The notes below the pieces were generated by a model that saw only the letters and a list, made by a program, of their open reading frames with translations, did not search any database and was not told the DNA's origin. The translations under genes were made by a program, and so were the position numbers. Shown in pieces: positions 1-9,403 of a stretch of 43,372 nt of DNA. The stretch is from positions 1 through 43,372 of the forward strand of contig LJCV01000287.1 of assembly GCA_001298575.1 (NCBI GenBank), written 5' to 3'. Positions within the stretch are counted from its first letter, which is position 1. Each line of letters starts with the position of its first letter. The stretch is from Actinobacteria bacterium OK074 (GTDB taxonomy: Bacteria; Actinomycetota; Actinomycetes; Streptomycetales; Streptomycetaceae).

Positions 1-80
1 ACCCCCACACCCCTGCCCCCAATACCTGGCGCAACACTCCAGCAACACCACGCCCGCCGCCCCCTCCCCATCGTCCACCC

Positions 81-857
81 ATGCCCGACCGCTTCCCGGA
101 CCACGCCGGCCAAGGCGCGACCACCGTCGCCGCCCACCGGCGTCGGCTGCGCGCGGACCGGGCCCGTCAGCTCGCCGACCTCCTCCGCCACCAGATCCTC
201 ACCGGCGCCTACCCGACCGGCGCGCTCCCCCACGAGTCCGCCCTCGGCGCCGACTACCGCGCCTCCCGCAACACCGTCCGCCAGGCCCTCGGCCTGCTCC
301 GCACGGAGGGGCTCGTCGACCGCCTTCCCGGCGTCGGCACCGTCGTCGTCGCCCGTAAGTACCCGCACGGCCTGGACCGGCTGCTGGGGCTCGCGGAGAC
401 CCTCCGCGAACACGGCAGGGTCACCAACGAGGTCCGCACGATGGGCCCGGTCCCGGCCCCCGCCCCGGTCGCCGAACGCCTGCACGTGGCCCCCGGCGCC
501 GACGTCCTCTACATCGAACGCCTGCGCCGCCTGGGCGGCCTGCCCCTCTCCCTCGACCTCACCTACATCCCGCTCGACATCGGCATCCACCTCCTGGGCG
601 CCGACCTGGAGAACACCGACGTCTTCCGCCTGCTGGAGTCGATCACCGGCCGCCCGCTGGGCCACGCCGAGATCACCCTGGAGGCGGTGAACGCGGACGC
701 GCACTCCGCCGCCGTACTCGAAGCCCCGCACGGCGCGGCCGTCCTGATGCTCGAACGGCTCACCCATCTCGACGACCACCGCCCGGTCGACCTGGAGTTC
801 ATCCGCTTCCGCGGCGACCGCATCACGATGAGCGGGCTGCTGCACCGCTCCCACTGA
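81..857 (+). CDS. GntR-family (HutC-like, UTRA) transcriptional regulator
   Basis: A 258-residue DNA-binding regulator. Residues about 28-95 form the GntR winged helix-turn-helix, with the typical phrases ILTGAYPTGALPHESAL, SRNTVRQAL and GLVDRLPGVGTVV. Residues about 115-250 are a UTRA effector-binding domain of the HutC/FarR type (VLYIERLRRLGGLPLSLDLTYIP). Such proteins are usually repressors released by a small metabolite. It lies 55 bp upstream of the ferredoxin gene on the same strand, so it probably controls the ferredoxin-flavoprotein unit; that is inference. The effector cannot be read from the sequence. The ATG at 81 is the first in frame, and no strong ribosome binding site is visible before it. 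Confidence 0.9.
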   Translation: MPDRFPDHAGQGATTVAAHRRRLRADRARQLADLLRHQILTGAYPTGALPHESALGADYRASRNTVRQALGLLRTEGLVDRLPGVGTVVVARKYPHGLDRLLGLAETLREHGRVTNEVRTMGPVPAPAPVAERLHVAPGADVLYIERLRRLGGLPLSLDLTYIPLDIGIHLLGADLENTDVFRLLESITGRPLGHAEITLEAVNADAHSAAVLEAPHGAAVLMLERLTHLDDHRPVDLEFIRFRGDRITMSGLLHRSH

Positions 858-912
858 GCGCGCCCGTCCCGCTCCGACCGCCCCCTTTCGCAGGACCTCC
901 CTGGAGACAGCC

Positions 913-1140
913 ATGCCCTTGGCACCCGAGCGGGCCGACGTGCCCGTGACCATCGACGAGTCGAAGTGCATCGACGGCTGCACCCTCTGCGTGGACATGT
1001 GCCCGCTGGACTCCCTCGCCATCGACGAGAGCAACGGCAAGGCATACATGCACGTCGACGAGTGCTGGTACTGCGGCCCGTGCGCGGCCCGCTGCCCCAC
1101 CGGAGCGGTGACCGTCAACATGCCGTACCTGCTCCGGTGA
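913..1140 (+). CDS. Two-[4Fe-4S] ferredoxin, AprB-like
   Basis: A 75-residue soluble iron-sulfur protein. Cys19, Cys23, Cys26 and Cys30 (followed by Pro) form one cluster motif, and Cys51, Cys54, Cys57 and Cys61 (followed by Pro) the other. The first motif has three residues, not two, between its first two cysteines, as in ferredoxins that pair with APS reductase-like flavoproteins. The start is supported by GGAG seven bases before the ATG. It sits between the GntR gene and, after the ABC remnant, the flavoprotein, so it most likely passes electrons to or from that flavoprotein in the cytoplasm. The ferredoxin nature is certain; the partner is inferred from position. Confidence 0.92.
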   Translation: MPLAPERADVPVTIDESKCIDGCTLCVDMCPLDSLAIDESNGKAYMHVDECWYCGPCAARCPTGAVTVNMPYLLR

Positions 1141-1185
1141 GAGGCGCGCGCCCCCATGAAGCGAACACTCACTAGCCGAACTCCC

Positions 1186-1603
1186 ATGACAAGCACGGCA
1201 GTTGCCCTGCCCACGGACGCCAAGCAGCTCGCCGCCGTCCCCGTCCCCGCACCCTCCGCGAGCGAGGTCCGGCCGAAGGGCGCCACCCGTGTCCGTACCT
1301 TCACCTCCCCGGGCGTGCTCACGGACGAGCCGTTCGGCGCGCTCGTCGACGCCCGACCCCGTTCCCGCATGCAGGACCTTGGAGGTGTCGCGCGGCACGG
1401 GTGCGCCCCTCGTCCTCGTCACCCCTGACACGGACGAGGCGCTCCTCCTCGGCGACCGTGTCGCCCTGCTCGCCGTCGGCCGCGCGGCCCCCGTGCGGGA
1501 CGTGCCGCGTCCGCGCGACCGCGGCGCCCTCGACGACCCGGCTCGCGCGCCCCTGCGCCGAGCCATCCTCTCCTCGCTCGGCATCCGAAAGGCATCCCGG
1601 TGA
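1186..1603 (+). pseudogene. Degenerate ABC transporter ATP-binding gene (deletion and frameshift)
   Basis: This stretch keeps only the C-terminal third of a nitrate/sulfonate/taurine-type ABC ATPase. One frame (from ATG 1186) gives TSPGVLTDEPFGALVDA, a Walker B region, and then RMQDL. Near 1378 the reading shifts by one base to GAPLVLVTPDTDEALLLGD up to a TGA at 1601-1603. Walker A and the LSGGQ signature are absent. The switch histidine (normally VTHD) has become proline (VTPD). The first 30 or so residues (MTSTAVALPTDAKQLAAVP) do not belong to an ATPase and may be the leader of a neighbouring permease or binding-protein gene joined by a deletion. The final TGA still overlaps the flavoprotein GTG start, which shows the old operon order. 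Confidence 0.85.
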
Positions 1604-4371
1604 CCACCCCCGCGAACGCCCCCGCCCAGACCCCCCTGAAGATTCCCGCCGTCGCCGACGCCGAGGAGCTGACCTGCGACGTCCTCGTCATCGGCGGCGG
1701 CACCGCCGGCACCATGGCCGCCCTGACCGCCGCGGAACGCGGTGCGAACGTGCTGCTCCTGGAGAAGGCCCACGTCCGCCACTCCGGCGCGCTCGCCATG
1801 GGCATGGACGGCGTCAACAACGCGGTCGTCCCCGGCCGCGCCGAGCCCGACGACTACGTCGCCGAGATCACCCGCGCCAACGACGGCATCGTCGACCAGT
1901 CCACCGTCCGCCAGACGGCGACGCGTGGTTTCGCCATGGTCCAGCGCTTGGAGTCGTACGGGGTCAAGTTCGAGAAGGACGAGCATGGCGCGTACGCGGT
2001 CCGCCAGGTGCACCGCTCCGGTTCGTACGTACTGCCGATGCCGGAAGGCAAGGATGTCAAGAAGGTCCTGTACCGGCAGTTGCGGCGTCGTGAGATGCGG
2101 GCTCGGATTCGTATCGAGAACCGGGTGATGCCGGTACGAGTGCTGACGGCGGCGGGGCGCGCGGTGGGTGCGGCGGGCTTCAACACGCGGACCGGCGCGT
2201 TCGTGACCGTTCGCGCGGGGGCGGTGATTCTCGCGACCGGCGCCTGTGGGCGGCTCGGTCTGCCCGCCTCCGGCTACCTGTACGGGACGTACGAAAACCC
2301 GACCAACGCCGGTGACGGTTACGCCATGGCCTACCACGCGGGTGCCGAGCTGACCGGCATCGAGTGCTTCCAGATCAACCCCCTGATCAAGGACTACAAC
2401 GGGCCGGCCTGCGCCTACGTCGCCAACCCGTTCGGGGGCTACCAGGTCAACCGGCACGGTGAGCGGTTCGTCGACTCCGACTACTGGTCCGGGCAGATGA
2501 TGGCCGAGTTCGCCGCCGAGGTCGCCTCCGACCGTGGTCCGGTCTACCTGAAGCTCAGCCATCTCCCCGAGGAGTCGCTCTCCGCCCTGGAGTCGATCCT
2601 GCACACCACCGAGCGCCCCACCCGCGGCACCTTCCACTCGGGGCGCGGCCACGACTACCGCACCCACGACATCGAGATGCACATCTCGGAGATCGGCCTG
2701 TGCGGCGGCCACTCCGCCTCCGGGGTCCGCGTCGACGACCACGCCCGTACGACCGTGCCCCGCCTGTACGCCGCCGGGGACCTGGCCTGTGTGCCGCACA
2801 ACTACATGATCGGCGCGTTCGTCTTCGGCGAGCTGGCGGGCGCGGACGCGGCCCAGTACGCGCCGTACGAAGGGGAGTTGCCGACGGAGCAGCTCCGGGA
2901 GGCGCACGAGCTGGTCTACCGCCCGCTGCGCAACCCGGACGGCCCGCCGCAGCCCCAGGTCGAGTACAAACTGCGCCGCTTCGTGAACGACTACGTGGCC
3001 CCACCGAAGTCCGGCGCCCGGCTCTCGCTGGCCCTGGAGGCGTTCCAACGGATGCGGGACGACATCGCCGACATGGGCGCCCGCACCCCGCACGAGCTGA
3101 TGCGCTGCGCCGAGGTCAGCTTCATCCGCGACTGCGCGGAGATGGCCGCCCGCGCCTCCCTCGCCCGTACCGAGTCCCGCTGGGGCCTCTACCACGACCG
3201 TCTCGACCATCCCGACCGGGACGACGTGTCCTGGTTCCACCATCTCGATCTGCACAAGTCCCCCTCTGGTGCGATGGAGTTCACGGCCCGTCCCGTGGCT
3301 CCCTATCTGGTCCCGGTCGACGAGTTCACCCCGACCGGCGGTCCCTCCCGCCCCTTGGGCGAGGTCCATCCCCTCCCGGTGGCCACGGCGGGGGCCCGGG
3401 AGACGGCACCGGTGGCGGCGACCGCCGGGGCCGGAGCAGCAGCCGGGGTGGTGGCCGAGGCAGGTGCCCCGGCCGCGGAGTCGCCCTCCCTCCGTCTCCT
3501 CGAACTGCTCGCCCTCGCCGAGGACGTCTCCGAACTCGCCGCCGTCGAGCCCTACTTGGCCGACCCCGACCCGGCGGTGCGCCGGACCGCGGTCGCGGTG
3601 CTCACGGAGACCGCGCCGCCCGGCACCGGCCGGGCGCTCGCCGTGGCGCTCTCGGACGCCGACGCCGCCGTACGCGCCACCGCCGCCGCCTCGCTCCGCG
3701 AACTGGTCGAGACGCTGCCCGCCGAGCCCGCCCTGGCCACGCCCCTCACCCGCGCCCTCGGCCGGCCCGATCCCGTCGTCCGCGCCGCCGCCGTCGACGT
3801 CCTGCGCGCCCTGCGCCTGGGCACCGCCGACGCGTTCGCCGCCGCGCTCACGGACCCCGAGATCGCCGTGCGCATCGAAGCCGTACGCGGCCTCGTCTCA
3901 CTGGACGCCACCGGTCTCCTGGTGCGCGCGGCCTCGGACGCCTCCCGCGAGGTCCGGGTGACCGTGGCGAAGGCCCTGGCCTCCCCGGCCGACGGCCCGT
4001 CCGCGGACCTGGTCTCCGCCACCCTCGCCCGGCTCACGGAGGACCCCGACGCCCTGGTCCGGGCCGCCGCCTTGACGTCCCTCGCCACCGCCGGCTGCCC
4101 CGACGGGTCGGCGGCGCGCGCCCTGGCCGCCCGCTGCGACCCTGCCTGGCAGGTCCGCGCCGGAGCGGCCACCGCCCTGTCGGCGGCCCCGCCCGGTCTG
4201 GCGATCCCGGCCCTGGCCCAGTCCCTCACCGACCCCAACGCCGACGTCCGCAAGGCCGCGGTCCTCGCCCTGACCCGCCACGCCACAAGCCCGGAGGCCC
4301 GCACGGCCCTGGCCACGGCCACGTCCGACTCGGACGCGGACGTCAGGGCGTACGCGTCACGCGCGCTGTGA
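1600..4371 (+). CDS. Fumarate reductase/APS reductase-like flavoprotein with C-terminal HEAT repeats
   Basis: A 923-residue protein. Residues 1 to about 590 are an FAD-dependent oxidoreductase of the succinate dehydrogenase/fumarate reductase/AprA superfamily: dinucleotide-binding loop VLVIGGGTAGTMAAL near residues 28-42, and the FAD-site phrase LYAAGDLACVPHNYMIGAF near 390. An Ala/Gly-rich linker (about 593-627) leads to a domain of some 300 residues of HEAT repeats, each carrying the D-P/A-VR-A-A core, a helical scaffold for protein contacts. The GTG start at 1600 overlaps the stop of the broken ABC gene. With the ferredoxin upstream it resembles an AprBA pair, but the substrate cannot be deduced; sulfur or organic-acid redox chemistry are options. 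A short hairpin follows the stop. Confidence 0.88.
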   Translation: MTTPANAPAQTPLKIPAVADAEELTCDVLVIGGGTAGTMAALTAAERGANVLLLEKAHVRHSGALAMGMDGVNNAVVPGRAEPDDYVAEITRANDGIVDQSTVRQTATRGFAMVQRLESYGVKFEKDEHGAYAVRQVHRSGSYVLPMPEGKDVKKVLYRQLRRREMRARIRIENRVMPVRVLTAAGRAVGAAGFNTRTGAFVTVRAGAVILATGACGRLGLPASGYLYGTYENPTNAGDGYAMAYHAGAELTGIECFQINPLIKDYNGPACAYVANPFGGYQVNRHGERFVDSDYWSGQMMAEFAAEVASDRGPVYLKLSHLPEESLSALESILHTTERPTRGTFHSGRGHDYRTHDIEMHISEIGLCGGHSASGVRVDDHARTTVPRLYAAGDLACVPHNYMIGAFVFGELAGADAAQYAPYEGELPTEQLREAHELVYRPLRNPDGPPQPQVEYKLRRFVNDYVAPPKSGARLSLALEAFQRMRDDIADMGARTPHELMRCAEVSFIRDCAEMAARASLARTESRWGLYHDRLDHPDRDDVSWFHHLDLHKSPSGAMEFTARPVAPYLVPVDEFTPTGGPSRPLGEVHPLPVATAGARETAPVAATAGAGAAAGVVAEAGAPAAESPSLRLLELLALAEDVSELAAVEPYLADPDPAVRRTAVAVLTETAPPGTGRALAVALSDADAAVRATAAASLRELVETLPAEPALATPLTRALGRPDPVVRAAAVDVLRALRLGTADAFAAALTDPEIAVRIEAVRGLVSLDATGLLVRAASDASREVRVTVAKALASPADGPSADLVSATLARLTEDPDALVRAAALTSLATAGCPDGSAARALAARCDPAWQVRAGAATALSAAPPGLAIPALAQSLTDPNADVRKAAVLALTRHATSPEARTALATATSDSDADVRAYASRAL

Positions 4372-4377
4372 CCCGAC

Positions 4378-4393
4378 CGGGGCCTGCGCCCCG
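4378..4393. terminator. Short hairpin between convergent genes
   Basis: CGGGGC and GCCCCG pair around a four-base loop (CTGC), seven bases after the flavoprotein stop and about 60 bases beyond the end of recQ. There is no U-tract, as is usual in Streptomyces. It is a plausible but weak bidirectional terminator. Confidence 0.4.
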
Positions 4394-4454
4394 ACCCCGG
4401 CAGCGAGCCTCACGGCACCGCCCCTGCGCGGCGGCCCCCGGCACCGCCCAGCGG

Positions 4455-6548
<2,094 letters not shown>

Positions 6549-6666
6549 CGTCTGTCCCCCGTCCGTCCCCTGCCCTGCGCCTGTCCCGCGCCGCCCGTCC
6601 GCCGTACGCCCACGCCTCAGCCGTACGACGACGTCCGTCGCTCCCCGTTCTCATCTCACGCCTGCC

Positions 6667-6688
6667 ACGATAGGCCCCCGCACCGACA
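6667..6688 (-). promoter_or_regulatory. PafBC-type (LexA-independent DNA damage) promoter motif of recQ
   Basis: On the minus strand the sequence reads TGTCGGTG, exactly eight bases, then TATCGT. This fits the actinobacterial LexA-independent damage promoter known from mycobacteria (TTGTCRGTG, N8, TAnnnT), where PafBC activates transcription. The -10 element lies about 120 bases upstream of the recQ ATG, in the correct orientation. Seen: the motif and spacing. Inferred: induction of recQ by DNA damage. Confidence 0.65.
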
Positions 6689-6697
6689 GCGACGGAG

Positions 6698-6706
6698 TTA
6701 TCCACA
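6698..6706 (+). promoter_or_regulatory. DnaA box (TTATCCACA)
   Basis: A perfect match to the strong DnaA box lies ten bases upstream of the -35-like half of the recQ damage motif. A single box is too little for an origin; it may let DnaA influence recQ transcription, or it may be chance. Confidence 0.4.
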
Positions 6707-6958
6707 GGCAGGGGGCGCCCGCCCGGCCAGGGGGCGTATTCACCTCCCCGAGCGCCCCCGCGCCGGGCCCCGCGCCCCGTCCCGGCGTCACGCCGACCTC
6801 CACCGGCCGTCCCCCTGCCGTCTCACCCTGCCGTCAGCCCATCGGACGCCCCTGGATGGCACCCCTCCGCCCGGCCGCACAAGCTGCTGACGGGGAGACC
6901 CACCCACGTCCACGGCTCGGCGCCCGTCGCACGCGCCCCTCGCAAGGAGCACCGCCCC

Positions 6959-7639
6959 ATGCCCGCTCGCCCTGCCGGCAAAGCCGCCGTCGCCCTCGTC
7001 TCCGCCGCCCTGCTCGCCCTGGCCGCCGCGCCCGCCCACGCCGCCGATGCGCCGCCGCCCCTCGACCCCACGGTCTGGAACGGCCTCGCGAAGACGTATC
7101 AGGGCACCGCCAAGTACCAGTACGAGGCGTCCGCCCTCGCCGACGGCTACGTCCGCACCGCGTGCACCGCCGATCCGCAGCTGGGTGGCATGGGCTACCA
7201 CGACGTCAAGGCGTCCCTGTTCGGCTCCCTCGACCCGGCCAAGCCCGCCGCGCTCCTGTACGAGGACGCGGACGCGAACCGCGACGAGTGGGACTTCGGC
7301 GACCTCGGTGACGTCACCGACCCCGCCGACACCGCGGCCGACGAACCGCGCAGGCTCGTCGCCGCGGAGTGGATCGTGGTCGACAAGGACGGTGATCCCG
7401 CCACCACCGACGACCGGCCCACCCTCTTCGGCCAGAAGTTCGACGGCCCGACGACGCTCCCGGGGCTGCCGCTCCACTACAGCCTGCACGCGTGGCTGTG
7501 GAAGCCGAATCCGAGCGGCATGTTCGCCCCGTGGAACCCGACGGTGAAGTGTCCGACGGGTGAGCCGACCACGACGTACGCCCCGGCCGTCGCACCGGCG
7601 TCCGTCACGCCCGCCGTCGTGGCCGCCCCGACCCGCTGA
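6959..7639 (+). CDS. Secreted protein of unknown function
   Basis: A 226-residue exported protein. The first 29 residues are a signal peptide: positively charged start (MPARPAGK), a long Ala/Leu/Val core, and an AHA-ADA signal peptidase I site. The mature part (about 197 residues) is acidic and contains YQGTAKYQYEASALADGY, ASLFGSLDPAKPAALLYED and a Trp-rich stretch (HYSLHAWLWKPNPSGMF), with a Cys-Pro near the end. No catalytic motif was recognised. AAGGAG sits before the ATG. It stands alone, with a strong hairpin after it, so it is probably monocistronic. It looks like a conserved actinobacterial secreted protein; its function is unknown. Confidence 0.85.
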   Translation: MPARPAGKAAVALVSAALLALAAAPAHAADAPPPLDPTVWNGLAKTYQGTAKYQYEASALADGYVRTACTADPQLGGMGYHDVKASLFGSLDPAKPAALLYEDADANRDEWDFGDLGDVTDPADTAADEPRRLVAAEWIVVDKDGDPATTDDRPTLFGQKFDGPTTLPGLPLHYSLHAWLWKPNPSGMFAPWNPTVKCPTGEPTTTYAPAVAPASVTPAVVAAPTR

Positions 7640-7651
7640 ACCCGCGCGAAA

Positions 7652-7680
7652 GGCCCCGGTTCCGGGAAGGAACCGGGGCC
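7652..7680. terminator. Strong bidirectional terminator hairpin
   Basis: GGCCCCGGTTCC and GGAACCGGGGCC form a perfect 12-bp stem around a five-base loop (GGGAA). It begins 13 bases after the stop of the secreted-protein gene and lies about 60 bases beyond the end of nuoN, so it can end both convergent transcripts. Confidence 0.85.
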
Positions 7681-7741
7681 CCACGCGCGCGTACCGGCAT
7701 TGGACGAGCCGGCCCGAACAGATTCAGCGGGTTCGGCGGGT

Positions 7742-9403
7742 TCAGCGGACGAAGACGCCCGCCTGTCCCGCCAGGTCCAGGAAGTACTGCGGCGCGACGC
7801 CGAGCACCAGCGTGACCGCGACGCCCAGCCCGATCGCCGTCATCGTCAGCGGCGACGGCACGGCGACCGTCGGCCCCTCGGGGCGCGGTTCGCTGAAGAA
7901 CATCAGGACGATCACGCGAACGTAGAAGAACGCGGCAATCGCGGACGAGATCACACCGACCACGACCAGGGGCGCCGCACCGCCCTCCGCCGCCGCCTTG
8001 AACACGGCGAACTTCCCGGCGAACCCGGAGGTCAGCGGGATGCCCGCGAAGGCCAGCAGGAACACCGCGAACACGGCCGCCACCAGCGGGGACCTGCGCC
8101 CGAGCCCGGCCCACTTGGACAGGTGGGTGGCTTCGCCGCCCGCGTCCCGCACCAGCGTCACGACGGCGAAGGCACCGATCGTCACGAAGGAGTAGCCGCC
8201 CAGGTAGAACAGCACCGACGACACGCCGTCGGGGGTCGTCGCGATGACACCGGCGAGGATGAATCCGGCGTGCGCGATCGACGAGTAGGCGAGCAGCCGC
8301 TTGATGTCGGTCTGGGTGATCGCGACGATCGCGCCGCCCAGCATGGTGACGATCGCGATCGCCCACATCACCGGCCGCCAGTCCCAGCGCAGTCCGGGCA
8401 GGACGACGTACAGCAGCCGCAGCAGCGCGCCGAAAGCGGCCACCTTGGTGGCCGACGCCATGAAGCCGGTGACGGGGGTCGGCGCGCCCTGGTAGACGTC
8501 CGGCGTCCACATGTGGAACGGGATCGCGCCGACCTTGAACAGCAGGCCCATCACGACCATGGCGGCCCCGATGAGCAGCAGCGCGTCGTTGCCCATGGTG
8601 TCGGCGAGCGCCGGGTCGACATTGGTGACGGTGCCGTCGACGACCTCGGCGATCTTCGCGTACGTCACCGAGCCCGCGTAGCCGTACAGCAGGGCGATGC
8701 CGAACAGGGTGAACGCGGAGGCGAAGGCGCCGAGCAGGAAGTACTTGACGGCGGCTTCCTGCGACAGGAGGCGTTTGCGGCGGGCCAGGGCGCACAGGAG
8801 GTACAGCGGGAGGGAGAAGACCTCCAGGGCGACGAAGAGGGTCAGCAGGTCGTTGGCCGCGGGGAAGACGAGCATGCCGCCGACCGCGAACAGCAGCAGC
8901 GGGAACGCCTCGGTGGTGGTGAACCCGGCCTTCACTGCCGCTTTTTCGCTGTCGCTGCCGGGTACGGAGGCGGCCTGCGCGGCGAAGGAGTCGACCCGGT
9001 TGCCGTGCGCCTCCGGGTCCAGGCGCCGTTCGGCGAAGGTGAACACGCCGAGCAGTCCGGCGAGCAGAATCGTGCCCTGAAGAAAGAGGGCGGGCCCGTC
9101 CACCGCGATCGCGCCCATGGCCGCGATGTGCGCCTTCGTCGTACCGAATCCGTCGGCGGCGAGCGCGATCACCGCGGCGAAGGCGGCGCAGAGCGCGACG
9201 ACGGACACGAACACCTGTGCGTAGTAACGGGACTTGCGCGGGACGAACGCCTCGATCAGTACGCCGACGATCGCGGCGCCGATGACGATCAGGGTGGGCG
9301 ACAATTGCCCGTATTCGATCTTCGGCGCGTCGATCTTGGTCAGGGGGTCGGCCGCGGTTGTCCACAGGCTGTGGACGGCCGCCGCACTCGCTTGGCCGCT
9401 CAC
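7742..9403 (-). CDS. nuoN: NADH-quinone oxidoreductase subunit N
   Basis: A 553-residue, multi-spanning antiporter-like subunit of complex I and part of the proton-pumping membrane arm. Recognisable by the Mrp-antiporter core (LLTLFVALEVFSLPLYLLCAL, FHMWTPDVYQGAPTPVTGFM, ITQTDIKRLLAYSSIAHAGF). The GTG at 9403 is chosen because it overlaps the nuoM stop as GTGA. It is the last gene of the operon, with a strong hairpin downstream. Two opposed DnaA-box-like sequences lie inside the gene shortly after its start. Confidence 0.96.
   Translation of the reverse strand: MSGQASAAAVHSLWTTAADPLTKIDAPKIEYGQLSPTLIVIGAAIVGVLIEAFVPRKSRYYAQVFVSVVALCAAFAAVIALAADGFGTTKAHIAAMGAIAVDGPALFLQGTILLAGLLGVFTFAERRLDPEAHGNRVDSFAAQAASVPGSDSEKAAVKAGFTTTEAFPLLLFAVGGMLVFPAANDLLTLFVALEVFSLPLYLLCALARRKRLLSQEAAVKYFLLGAFASAFTLFGIALLYGYAGSVTYAKIAEVVDGTVTNVDPALADTMGNDALLLIGAAMVVMGLLFKVGAIPFHMWTPDVYQGAPTPVTGFMASATKVAAFGALLRLLYVVLPGLRWDWRPVMWAIAIVTMLGGAIVAITQTDIKRLLAYSSIAHAGFILAGVIATTPDGVSSVLFYLGGYSFVTIGAFAVVTLVRDAGGEATHLSKWAGLGRRSPLVAAVFAVFLLAFAGIPLTSGFAGKFAVFKAAAEGGAAPLVVVGVISSAIAAFFYVRVIVLMFFSEPRPEGPTVAVPSPLTMTAIGLGVAVTLVLGVAPQYFLDLAGQAGVFVR
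9358..9378. promoter_or_regulatory. Pair of opposed DnaA-box-like sequences inside nuoN
   Basis: TTGTCCACA (9358-9366, the box form typical of Streptomyces oriC) is followed after three bases by TGTGGACGG, the reverse complement of CCGTCCACA. The centre, GTCCACAG-G-CTGTGGAC (9360-9376), is a perfect 8-bp inverted repeat. It lies in coding sequence, so function is uncertain. Confidence 0.4.

Larger units (their letters stand above)
6549..6958. other. Divergent regulatory region between recQ and the secreted-protein gene
   Basis: About 410 bp with no convincing gene. It holds the PafBC-type promoter motif for recQ (6667-6688), a perfect TTATCCACA DnaA box (6698-6706), and, at the right end, the ribosome binding site AAGGAG for the gene starting at 6959. 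No further structure was recognised. Confidence 0.6.

Noticed and set aside
1..80. Regulatory signal before the GntR gene
   Set aside because: The stretch is C-rich with no clear promoter, repeat or ribosome binding site.
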